Shown here in pieces: positions 1 to 13,100 of a stretch of DNA of 64,000 nucleotides. The position numbers and the translations under genes are program-made. The stretch is from assembly GCA_030141605.1 (NCBI GenBank), contig JAQGDQ010000085.1, positions 494,001 through 558,000 of the forward strand, read 5' to 3'. Position 1 is the first letter of the stretch; each line of letters begins with the position of its first letter. The notes beneath the pieces are model-generated. The model was not told the origin of the DNA, ran no database searches, and saw only the letters and a program-made list of their open reading frames with translations. Source of the stretch: Tubiluchus corallicola. Its lineage: Eukaryota; Priapulida; Priapulimorpha; Priapulimorphida; Tubiluchidae.

Positions 1-228
1 AGCTAATTTCCCTCATTAGCAGATACTAAAATATAACGCAAACTCTAAACATTCATGCTGCTCAAAACCCTTTTCAACAACTTTAACAACAAATAATTTT
101 ATTTATAGATAGGAAACGTCAACTTTATACTTAACACGAGCTTATAAAATTTTAGTGTTACAAAATTTTTTATGACAGCCGTCTCTCTGAACTTGAGTAG
201 CATAAGATAATGCATATTCTAATAACTA

Positions 229-859
229 GAGCCCAGAGCCATGCCGTTTCAGTCGAGCTTCAGCCCGTTTATTTCTACAGCCGACCTAGCCGATAAGAAA
301 CTGAGTTTTAGTTGCACCAGCCACTCAGTGACGAGAGTCGAGCTAGCCGATACATTGCGTGACAATGTAAATCACTGGTTGAAATATGGTAAATTCATCG
401 TGGATTCAGATTGTGCATGTAATCGCATGAGATACTTAACTTCAGAAATTTTTGAACAAAAAAGCTGGTCAATTCAAAATTAAATACACAAATAGGCAAC
501 GAAAGCCACACATATAGGATCATTTTGGTGTTCAAGATAAGCCTCGCCAAGAGTTGGATTGAAACTATATTTAAAATAAATCCACTGCTTTTTTATAATA
601 ATGCAATATTTGATGCAGTATTTGAATTTGTACATCAGCTTTTCTCTGTGTATAAGCAACGCGAATTATTTAAAAAAATTGTCTCCATAATTAACAGTTG
701 ACTAACAATTTATCATCTATTTAGCTAAAAAAATTGCAGCTTTAGCTGATTTTTTCTTTAAGTCAACTCAGCTGAAAAGTCCGTCAACCTCAGCCAAGCT
801 ATACGATTTACTGTGCGAGTCAGCTGAAGTAGCAGCAACTGACTCAGCTTCAGCCTCTA
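229..859. mobile_element. Candidate non-autonomous element flanked by 10-bp direct repeats
   Basis: The 10-mer CTAATAACTA occurs exactly at 219-228 and 860-869, bracketing about 630 bp. The interior has repeated CAGCTGA/CTTCAGCC-like words near both ends and is less AT-rich there than its surroundings. Terminal inverted repeats are weak at best. A 10-bp duplication could suit a Mutator-like or foldback element, but family assignment is open. It lies in the MDN1 intron after exon 28. Confidence 0.35.
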
Positions 860-928
860 CTAATAACTAATGCAACAGCAGTGATATGTTTAACAGTCAA
901 CAGCTGTCAAATAAACTGTACCTTTTAC

Positions 929-1118
929 CAATGTTATTACGGACAAACCAGTCCAGAAAATTAATTATAGCATTTCCAACTCCGCTAGTCCCATCCTCCT
1001 GGTTGGCTAAACTGAGACCAGGTTTAATGTTATGTTCAATGATGGCCACCATGTCCTCTTGACTGTTATCGTGAGGGCACCAAATTTCCGTAAAACGATT
1101 TCTCAGTGCAGGAGAAAG
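929..1118 (-). CDS. MDN1: MDN1 exon 28 (residues 1502-1565), last exon in the window
   Basis: 190 nt, acceptor TTTTGTAG, donor ATTG|GTAAAA. It encodes LSPALRNRFTEIWCP, the AAA4 arginine segment, and then the start of the AAA4 lid (IINFLDWFVRNN). No further midasin exon is recognisable in 1-928, so exon 29 lies outside the window. Confidence 0.95.
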
Positions 1119-4100
1119 CTACAAAACCACAATGCAACACAATACAGAAGATGCAAATATTAGAAATAAAGTATCTATGTGAGAGTTTATGCAAAAAAGT
1201 ATGCTCGGGTACTTATTAATGCAAAAATCAAAATATTTCCATATTCTCAATACGGATGTTAACGATAATCATGCGTATCGATGATTATCGATTAGCGTAT
1301 CGATACGAAATATTTGTTTTTATCGTATCAATATTATTCCAAGAATATCATTATCATATCGAATTTGGTACGTATCACTGCTTATCGCTTATCTTTATAA
1401 AATAGCTGCACTTTGCTTTCCCATTTATTTACAGTAGTTTCATAACTAGCAGCCATTTAAATATATAGCACTGAATGCACTGAAGCACTTAATAGCAATT
1501 ATTAATAATACTTTTTCTGTTATCGCATAAATTATCTAACTTCAGTATCATTTTTATCGTTCGAAATAATTTGTCGTATCATATCGTATCTTCTAAAAAT
1601 AGTTTATCGTTATCGTGTCATGGGAAAAGAGTATCATATCACATCGCCAAATTTGTATCGTTTAACATCCCTATACTCAAAGGCATCAAATGATCTTTAT
1701 GCTGCGTTTGCTACATATTTTTGCATATCAAAAGCACTCACAGTCTTTACATTGTTTCAATTCGACCATCACTTTCATTTATTCAACGTTAACCGTTACA
1801 AACCTTAGCCTTTCCAACATTCATTTTTGTTCACATGGTAATAACTTGCCCTGACTCTTTTTTACAGTTAGCTGGCAAACCTTTACTGCATTATGACTTA
1901 CTAATGTAATTTCCTCGTTATGTTGCAAGATACACAGTGTTATTTGTTTAGGTTGTAACTCTTATAGCACATGTGATTTAGTGCAACGTGACCAGGGCTA
2001 GCTCTAGGTAGTTTGATGCCCTAGACAAAAGTATTTTAGCCTCTTCATTAACCTAAAGTGGTACATGTGTGTTAAGTTTATACGTTTGTTAAAGTGTACT
2101 AATTAACTGTAGTTCAACTTGTGCTTGCCTGAATTTGAAATTGGATTTATGATCTTAATGCACTCTATATGTCTATATGCTTTTCTACCTTTTGTTTCGT
2201 TTCCTGTCTTCCGTCTTGAAAACTTCAATTCTTATATAAGTTCATCTGCCCTGGTTAGATTAATGCTATTGTAAGAAATTTTTGTATTAACGTAAGGGTC
2301 ATTCTGTAAAGCCCTTATATAGAAACTGCGAGCAAAAGCAGATTAACGCGTGGCAATGTCTGCGTGGCATAAAGTCAGAAATGATGTAATCTTACGAAAC
2401 CAGATAAAACAAAAATAGAAAAGATTTGCTATGGGAAGACACTTGCTGGCATCATTTAATTAGTGTAGTCATATAAGGAATTACACATACACTATGCTGT
2501 TACATATAAACTTAAATATTATAGAACTCCAGATTTTGGGGCCCCCAAAATTTTGCACCCTAGGCAGCTGCCTAGTTTGTCTAGTGGTAGAGCCCTGCCC
2601 TGTACATGATACAATATTCACAAGAAAAAAGCAAAAGCAAAGATCGGGTTCACAAAATCTACAATAGGTACCCAATGTTATCAGAAGTTATTTTGAATTC
2701 ATGTTTTTATAATTATAATTATACCTCTTTTTTACCAAAGTCACCACCAGGATTCATTGTAGCCACAACTCTAAATCCATCGGCACCTATGATCTGCTCC
2801 ACCTCCTTCTGCCCATCCTCTCCGCAGCCCTTTTCAGCCAGGAGAAGTTTTCTCTCCGGTTCCAAAACACTGTTGAGTCGCTCCAAAACAGAATCATCTG
2901 CTAGCGAAATTTCATCCATCAGGAATAAAGCACCTTCCCTCATGGCACTGACCAAAGGTCCGTCGGCCCATTCGAATAACTTCTGGGAATCTTCCTAAAC
3001 ACATTTACGACCACTATTACTACACGATCACAGTCTTAAAAAAATGTTGCAAGTGGAACTTTAAAACAATAAGTGAAAAGCAAGAATGCATGAATAGAGA
3101 TCCAAATTTGCAAGCAAGACTGTGTTTATCACTTGACAGACAGACTTAATTCAGATCCCTTCCATACCAAAAACCAACATGCATGACCGTAGTTATCACC
3201 TGTATAACACTCGGTCCAGAGCGTGTGACTGACCTATGTGCAGGGTGCTCGGGACTAATTCTCACTTGACTGCGCCAAGCCCACTCCAGTTTACTCACAT
3301 AAGACTGAGCAGTTTCCTCTATTTTTCGCATGTTGGCTCCTATCGCTAAACCTTAATCTATCCCAGCTTTTTTAACTGCACCATTATCTAATCCCCTTCC
3401 TCAGATGTCATGCTGTAAGTTTCACGATTGTAGATATTATAGTTCTAGAGTTATCCAAGTATTCATTATCCGTTTGAGCTCTTATCTCAGGTCTTTAGAT
3501 AATCCACCTTTTTTAACCATACCATTCACTGATGTTCTACCCCAGGTGTTAACGAATTTGGTGACTCTAGTTATTGGTGGTTTTCAAGTTATTCGTTAGT
3601 ATTGTACGGTAGTTTTCAAATGACTCGGGTTACCAATGTCCTGTGCCCTTGACCTTTTGATTGAGGTCACTATTTAAAATATCACTGTCAAGGTTCCTAA
3701 TCTAGGTGTTCACCTTGCAACTTTCATCACTCTACTCCCTTGCATTTATGAATTAACATCATTGAAACTGGATGCCCTAACATACACAAGAACAACAATA
3801 ATAATAAATCAACCTATGGGTTCTCTTAGAACCATGATGCTTGTGAAAAATAAAAGCAGCTCACCTCAGCTCGATGTCTCACTGGCCGTAATCCTCCGAG
3901 AAAATCTGACGTTTCGGTGTGCAAATGACAGTTGACTGCGTAAAGTTTTCGATTAAAAACAGCTGCAAAATACTGGCAAATAGTTGTCTTGCCACACCTA
4001 GAAAAAACTTATCATTAAGTTATCATCAAACAATTTGTGCCAATTAAAAGCTATAAACTAACAGTTTTAATTACACCATACTCAGTAGTCGGTGACACTA

Positions 4101-7100
4101 TTGATAAATCATAAAATTCGATGCAATTTTATCCTGTAACTTTTAAACTTCCTAAAAATCATGTAACAGTGCTAAAGATTTACTAAAAACAAACCTATTG
4201 CTGCTATCTAATTGCCAAATTAAAAAACCATGCTATAACCACACTATCCTTCATGTTAAGAGTGTTTTTAAATTCTTTACCCTGTATCTCCAACTAAGAG
4301 AACTGGTTCTCCGTACTTTAGAGCTTGACCAATCAGAATGGCCATCCTACGCATACTGTGCGTCCACACAATATGTTGGAAACCGTCAGGAACTTCACAT
4401 TCCACACGCTGTAGTACTTGCCGAGCCACTTTACAGCTATCAGTACTGTTCGAAAACAAGCGCGCCAAATCTATTTTCTTACGAAAGTGCTTTTCAAGAA
4501 CAGTCTGTATAACGAGACACTCATCGGGCTTCCGTACTCGGCCTGCTAGTAACATATAACCTAAAAAAGTGTTCAAAAGTCTGTATTATAAAAAACTTCG
4601 TAAACTGAAAGAATTTAAATATGTAATAACAATTAGCTTTTTTAAAGTCTGATGGCCAGACTAATTTGGATTTATAACATTGGGTACCATTAAGACGAAA
4701 TACATAGAATCGCAGCAAGGAGCTGTAACTGGCAACCGCAGTTAAGAATGGTGCAAAGGCTGGGTAATTAACAATTAGGTGAACCAATTTGATTCTTTCT
4801 CTCTCTGGGCAGATTCATTCTGGCTGTTTACTTTGCAATTGGGGATGTATTCACACCCGAAAGTGTCTGTGCCACCTCTGCCTATTCAGCTAATCTTGAG
4901 GGAAAAACTTGATAATCATCAGCCAGGTTCTGGTTTTGCATGAATCTCCAATTGATTAGCTCTTCTACTGACACAGATCCCAGTTTCACAAAGCTGTCAC
5001 TAGTTTACCTACACAGCCACAAAGTGACGTCGTTACTATCAGTTTAGTGATTAACAACATTAACTTAGTGACAGTTAACAAAGTTGACCCTTGAATTACA
5101 GCTTACAGTGTGCCAAATCACATACAAAAAAGTAAATAATTTCTTGCAATGGTATTACCATCTTCAGCTATATGTTGATCCCAGTCGTAATATTTTTCTG
5201 TTTGCGGCTCGGATTTACCATAACGCTCTGCCCAGCGAAAGAGATCTCTAAGTGTCATATAACCTTGTTTTCCGGCAAACACACCCGTGCTTCTTCTAAG
5301 CATCTGTAAATTAGAAGTAATAAATTCTAGTTGCAGAAACTGCCTGCAGGTGATGTGAAAACATGTATTTTTAAAGAGCTAGAAAAGTTTAACTATCCAG
5401 TTAATGAATCAAATGACAGTTTATTTGCTAAAAAAGATGATAAAAATTATGAACCACCTCAAAGCCCTCGGATAAAAAACACAGGTGAAGTCTGATTACT
5501 GAACTGAACTATAAATGCATACAGAAAATTTAAATCATCATACTTAGTTGAAAGTTCCAAATGCAACTTTTGCAATATTTCCGTTGTCTGAATATTGAGC
5601 TACTTTTTAGCTAAACTAGCTAATTCAAACTTATTTACCATATTTGCAATTAGTTTAATGGTTAAGAAGCACAGCTACCTAACAGCAGAAACTATTATTA
5701 TAATCCACTTTAGTATCTTAAAAAATATATGCATTTAATCCACGCTTAATAAATCCCCATTTAGCGTCGTTTCATTCTTGTGACACTGAAAATGTGATAC
5801 CTTTTTCGTACTTAAAGGCGGATGCTCTATTTTAACGACAACTTTTTGCTTTGCTCAAAGCCATTTTTGTCTTAACAACAATTTTTTACCTAATTAGATG
5901 CCTTGAATTAATACATATTGTATTATTCTGTTCTAAATACGCACTAGTAACGTAAGACAGTAAAATTATTATTGGTTCCCTAAATATTAAAACTGATTTA
6001 TTTGCGATTTATATGCCTCCAAGTACCTGTGTGCAAACTTTATGCAACGTAATTTTGCCTCCAACCAATTGCTATGGCAACTGGTATTGTCCCAAGGTCA
6101 CCCCAGAGCTTGGCTTCTACTATTTGTGCCTCTAGAATGAATCTTAGTCTTTTTACATTGCTTTCTATGGAAATCTTGGGTTCGCTAATGATGTTTCACT
6201 TAACATCAGGTTTTGCTGCTTTACTGTCATTAAGCAAAGGCTTACAGCATTTTCAAATATACCTGAAGCTGCCTAAATCTGGACAATCACTTATCATAAA
6301 AACTGACGATGATACTACAAAATGCTGATTTTAGTGAAAGCTACAGGAGACGTGTATATGTGACTGAGACCAGTAGTATATATTCACTTTGGCCCTCTTT
6401 TATATTCATCACTGGGTTTTCTCTTCATATGAGCTCACTTTCAAAATCACTGTTTTCAAAGTGCGTTGCTCGTCTTCAGATGTTAACCGTTTTAGCAGTC
6501 AGATATCACATTTTTGCTTAATCTTTGTGCGACAGTTGAACTAGGGAGTACGTACATTATGAATTTTTTACCGTTTGAACATTATCTGCTGAAATTATCA
6601 TAATTTGCCTTCAGCAGCCAGTTTTGACATAGCGACTAGAGAGAATTCACTGAGCGTTCATTAATATAGAACAATGAATATGTGTAAATCATCATGGTTA
6701 CATGAACTGTGTTGCTATTATGAATCTTTTGTCACTGCAGTTATAAGACAAAGAATTAGAAACACGAGAAAAGAATCTTGACATCAACAAGCAGCACTTA
6801 CCCGTAATTCAAGCATCACAGACACCATCTTCCTGCAGTAACTCTGCGGCAGCTGACACCTCTCGTGGAGAATTACCTCCAACTCTTTGCTGGGTATCTC
6901 ATCAAAATGAAGTTCAACAAATCTGTTTTTAAATGCTCTAGAGAGAATCTTTCTTCCTGTAAAATGTACGTTCAGAAAATAAGACTGGCATAATTTGGAA
7001 AACTATGAATATCCTTAAAGGAAAACAGAGTGATTGTTCACATTCTACCGTGCTATGAAGTACGGCAAAATGTACACATTTTAACATCTAATAATATCAA

Positions 7101-10100
7101 AGTGTTTCTGATAAGTAAATAATAGATTAAAACCTTAATTATTGGTGGGCAAAGCCAAATTGTCACAAGTGAACATAATTTTCAACAGCACAAACATTCC
7201 ATGAGCACATTTTTGAAAAACAGAAACTATAGTATACTGCTACCGTGCAACATTTAGTGTGACACACAAATAGTCGGCAAATCTTAAGCATAAAATTAAA
7301 ATTTCACGTTTACCGCTCTGCTAACGCATGAGCTCTCGAATGTGTGCACTACGGTCACAAACGAACACCTCTGAACTGAGAGGTACAGCATCTGTTTTTT
7401 GTGTAACGTGTTTACGAAATGCAGGTAACAGCGAAGAACTAGTTGCGCAAATGCAAAATCATGTTTCAGTGGTAAAACTTCTTTCACGTAAATCATTCTT
7501 GAAAAAATAGTACGTTCCCTTCCAATATTTTATAGATTAGATTATTTTGAGTTATAAAGATTGGGTTTGATTTCCCTGCAAAGGGAAAATTAAGGGAATA
7601 AAACTCTTGAAAAAAATTTTATTACTGTCAACTTCAGCAAATTTATATTAATGTTTCCACAATTCTAGTTAAACAAGTCATTGTTTAGTTATACATTTAT
7701 TTAGTTTATTTGCGTCCATATGAAAACTTTCATGCAGACTTAGTTTATATACTAATTAAAGAATATTAGCTAATAATTAGGAAATAACAGTTTATGTATG
7801 CTGCTTATATTGCCAATTTCGATCGCTGTGAAAAGCCAGCATACCTAACAGGCACCATATGTATTTATATGCAAAAAAGTATTCTACATGCAGCTAGGCT
7901 TCATAGGCAAATAGCCCATTGAAACAGGACAATATCTAATGAAACAGAAAACCCAAATACTCATTGTCTGAATGTTAACTACAAAAGTGCTACATACCAC
8001 CATACAGTCCAGGAGGATTCTGGGTAGCAAATAACATGAACTGTGGATGAGCCGCTACAGTCTCTTGGGTTTCAGAAATGTACAGCTCTCTATTATCATC
8101 CAGTACTCTATTCAAAGCTTCCAGAACATCTGTTGGAGCCAAATTTAATTCGTCTAGAATAATCCAATATCCCTTCCTCATGGCATCAACTAGCACACCT
8201 GTATAACCAGAAATGTCATAACTTACTGAAACCCGCTAAAGGTACCCTTCAATAATACAGTTAAACCACTAAATATGGAGCTATTTCGGGGTTAGCAGTA
8301 AAGCAATGTGACAGCCAAGCTACTGTGCAACATAATTTTTTTTCGCACTTGATTTTAATGTGTGATAAATAGTAGAGTATTATTATACCTACAACAATAC
8401 AAGTGTTATACTGCACATTTTTACTGCATTAACAATGCAGGTGTAGTTCTACAGCAGCACCTTGCAAATCTTTTCATAACACAATGTGTAGACGACATAA
8501 TCTTATGAAATACACTGGTAATTAGGCAACTCCTGATAAGAGAAATAAGCACCCATGTGGCCCATATGCTTCGAACGTAACAATACTGGATAATTAAGAC
8601 TTAAATAGCTGCTGCGCAATTTTTTTTTTACAAAATCAATGGCTGTTTTTTGGCAGCAATTCACTGTGCTTTAGTTGGCTGGCATTATAATGGGGTAGAT
8701 TTATTATGTAACATATACTTCTGACACAGCAGATACGTTGGCAGATGGTGAAATATAAACATTATGAAAATTTAGACAAGCCAAAAGTTGGCATTATAGC
8801 AAAAATTGGGCGCTATAACGAAGTTCGACTGTAATAATCTTCATTAAAGTCAGCTTTAAACTCAACAGAAACACAAGCCTGCTACTAGGCTTTTATCAAG
8901 CAATAACCTAAATAACTGAGATTATAGTCACGAGAAAGTTTTGATCAGAAAGGAAAGTTTTCTACAGTGCATGACTATGTAGCACTGCAATCAAAGATAT
9001 ATATTTGACATTTTCATATTTATTTATTTAATTTAACCATAAAAAATAACAAGTAGTTTTATCAAGGCGGTCAAAGCGGGTTAACAAGCTTTGGCTTCTG
9101 AATTCACTCCATCCCAAGTAATGATGTTGATGTACTTTTGTACTGATTTCATTACGTATATTGCTAGAGATGGATAGAATAAACTAGTATACAAAGATAT
9201 AACACAAGTTGGCAAGTGTGACTTGTTCAAGGTGAAAGACCATCGCATCGCGTACATGATAATGCAGTAAGCATAATGCTAAACAACTGCATGATGCATA
9301 AAGCACATAGTGTCAAATAAGAACAGAAACACTAATTTAAAAATGTAAAATAAATAATATTAGCTAAGACTTTGTGCTTCTTTACTTCTTTGAAAACCAA
9401 AGAATACCTTCTTTGAACACCAGTTTTCCGGATTCATCCGCTGCATACGAGCCAACGTATTCTTGCAAGTCCGTATGCTCGTGATTATTGACTCTGACGC
9501 ACATATTACCTTGAAATGCAACAAACATGCTACTTTTAAATTCAATGATAAGTCTCTTGGAACACGTTTTTTAAACTACAAACCTCATAAGACATAAAAT
9601 GTAGCGCAAATGTAAAAAGGACATTGTTTATATCGCATTGTTCAAACTTTCACTGTGCAGCTATATTGTACAAATTTGTATTGTATCATATTGTACCTGA
9701 AATAACTTGCAGATGCCTTTGCTGTATTCTATTTTTATGTGATTATTGTTTGCAAACTTATTATACTGAATGTTCACACTATAATTCAAAAATGTGTTTA
9801 TTCACTTAAAGACAGACTATCTAAAAGTTGTAATACTTTGGTTTTGAGCATATGGAACAGTGAATGCAGGTATCAATCAAAACTTCACTAGCACTGGTTG
9901 AAAATTCTATATGTATCAAACAAGATAATGTTACTTTTACTATAACTTTTATGCTAAATGTCAGCATGGCATACACTGAATGTAATAGAAAACTGATAAA
10001 TATATTCTTACATTATAGAAATTAGGGAATTCATTATCATATTTCAATTAAACATGTCACAACACTAAAGTACAGTATGTTTTCACCAAGTGCATAAAGC

Positions 10101-13100
10101 AAAAAGATGAAACATTCACTTGCATACCTGTTGCCTTTGCAAGCCACTGAACAAGACTAGTTTTTCCAACACTGGTTTCACCTTGCAGCAATACAGGAAA
10201 TCTTCCAGCTGATACTATTCGAGCAAGATCTCTCAAGTTGTCTCGCACAGAAGGGGTTAGCACATATTCTAGAAACAAAAAGTTAAGAATCAAATCTATA
10301 GTACCAGCAATGAGCACTAAGGGTGGGCATCAAATGGTTGAATTTGAACATTTGAATCGAATATAGTTTTTTTAATTCAAATTTTATTCAAACCTAAAAT
10401 TACAGATTTGAATAATTCAATATTTCAACTACGTATGTTCTTTATCATTAAAACGTTTGAAAAATCATGCGATCAGCACAATTTAGCTGCGATTTCTGTA
10501 CACAACTTCTAAACAAATTATTAGTGTTTAAACAGGACAATATCTAATGAAACAGAAAACCCAAATACTCATTGCCTGAATGTTAACTACAAAAGATATT
10601 TATTACTGCAGAATCAAGTAATATGCATGATCTTCGTGAGTCAGCATTTTGTTAGCGAGCTGAAAATTTATTGGAAAATCTTTAAAATCGAACTCGAATT
10701 CCATTCCGACTCGAAAATGCTGAAATTTGGTTTGATTTGAGTCTAAAAGTCAAAAATTCGATTCAATTTGAATTCATTTTCTGGTAGAAAATACTGATCC
10801 TGAATGAGTGCACAAATAGGGAATTAAAAACAATACGTTAATTAAATATTGTTCTTGAACTAGAAGAAAATCAACCATTATAAGCATGAATTGCAAGATA
10901 TTCAACTGCAAATTAAATAAAAACACTTCTGTTTGACAAAGAAAAATATCGCCGAAAAAGTCAAAAGCGAAAATAAAATAAACGTGTATAAATTATTCAT
11001 TAGTAATTTAGATATTGCAATGATTCTTCAAAATTGGAGAACAGAATTGGATAAATTTGATCCAATAACGACAAGGACAAACAGAAACTAAAAAACAAAA
11101 CACTAGTATAAATAACACGAATAAATATTACCGTTATCAATCAGTGGTTTTTCAGTTCCATGCATTATCCAGTAACCCTCAAAGTTAATGTGTCTATCAC
11201 CTGCTGGCTGTGGTAAAGCTTGTGCAATAAAACCTTTCAAGTTCGACTTTCCAACTACATATTGACCAATCAACTGCTGGACAACGGGATGTGAGGAGCG
11301 GTCAAGTTGAGTGAGGAAGCTTAAACAGAATGCCTGGAAAAAATAAATATCGTGAAAACAAAATGAAGGCACCACCACGGCGTAATTACACTACTAAAAA
11401 TGTAAAAATGATTAATTGACATTTATCTATACTTAGATACTTAGTTAATGTAAGTAACATGCCAGCAAAATGATTAAACAGATATAATGGCATCACATTT
11501 TGCTGTGCAACACATAAAAATAATTTACCACTTTAAAGATTAAGTCGACGGGAAAAGTTTGTTTATTCTAGATAAAGACCACATGAAAAATATTCGTTAA
11601 AAAATAGTTGTGACTAATCAGTTTCACTGGACTGAAAATTTGTTTCGTCTTGTTCTTTATTACAAAGTGAAAGTTACCTCATAGAGAGATCTTGATGTAC
11701 TCTGGCAGGTATTTAATGATGCCTGCTGCAGTGCTCTACACAATGTTCTCAAACTAAAATATATCAAACAACAGAGGATTAAACGCTGCAAGCTATAAAA
11801 AACTGGATATTTTAACACAAGTTGTTATAGGTTGAAGTTAAAAGCCAAGTCTAGGTCGACTTGTGATGTGAAGCAACTCGCCTCAACCGACGGAAAACAT
11901 TCGACTGTAACTAATTTTCAGCAACTGCATGCAATTAGGAAGATACAAGTTTCCGCAAGTCGCAACACTACTCAGGTCAACATAACTGAGGGTACAAGAA
12001 TGAAAAGAACCTTTGACCAGACCACAATCATCATCGAACAATGCTCAGGTTAATACTTGGTGGATACCGTATGCCACGAGTAGAGCACGAGCAACTCGCT
12101 GGAACTGAGTTGCATTGTAAACTTGCTATGTCGACTGAATATACTCGGAACTAGCATACCATATGCCTTCCAGTTGCCGAGTCTTCAGTTGCTCTCAGCT
12201 AAGTTGCATTGCAAGATCGACCTCAGCTGGCCTTAAAGCCAAAAGCAATGACTTTATCACTTTACGATGTGCACTTTATGCGTAACTGAAGTGAATCTGA
12301 GGTGTAATTTGGTGCAGAAACATACAAATAGGCATACCACTGATAATCAGAACATAAAAGTAGGAATGCTTATAAAAAGTACAATATTTATGTTTACAAT
12401 GCAGCAATATAGCAGTCCTGCACCACAAGAACATATTATACACTTAAAAACAAAAGGCATGATACATAGTAGATGAAATTAAATTAAAAAAATCAATTAT
12501 TAAACTGATTAGGAGTTTAGTCAAATGAATTAATAATAGTAATTAATATTATTAAAATTTGTTATTATATAAGTATTCATAAACCTATAATGTGGTCTAT
12601 GACCAGTTCCATCAGTTAAAGTGTCCCTTCCTTCTTGTTGAATACGCAGGTAAAAATTTACGATTCCGTCGACTTGTGCAGCTGATAACGATAGTCCTTT
12701 CAAATAACTGTTGACTAGAATTTTTAAATCTGAGACGTCTTGCAATTCATGTACAAACAGTTCTGTAAACCTGAAACAATTTAGGAAATCTTACATATTG
12801 CATGAAAAGCTGTAAAAAACCACAAAGTAGCAGGTTTTAACTGTATTTCTTCTTTCTCACTTTGTCACTATACTAAATTCGTTTAATTTTCCACAAATTT
12901 GGTACAGTGAACAATATCAACTTGCTTTAAAGTATCACATGTTTCTTGTTTTTAAGCATGCAATAAATAAGTTGCAGCAGTTTTTTTACAAACCTATTTC
13001 TAACACCAGCTGGTAGATCTTTTTTGCCTACATCAGTTGCTGGGTTCATACAAGCAAATAACCTGAAATCCTCATGCCGTTTTATTGGCTTAGTATCGCT

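Noticed and set aside
241-483. 80-codon plus-strand ORF at the window start
   Set aside because: Lies within the candidate mobile element at 229-859; no recognisable domain.
1-928. Next MDN1 exon (AAA4 lid)
   Set aside because: Searched by eye for the conserved SIRDIL/WVNF-type lid sequence on the minus strand; none present, so it lies outside the window.
9390-9408. U12-type intron donor (GTATTCTTT) after MDN1 exon 21
   Set aside because: No TTCCTTAAC-like branch point near the exon 22 acceptor; an ordinary U2 intron is simpler.
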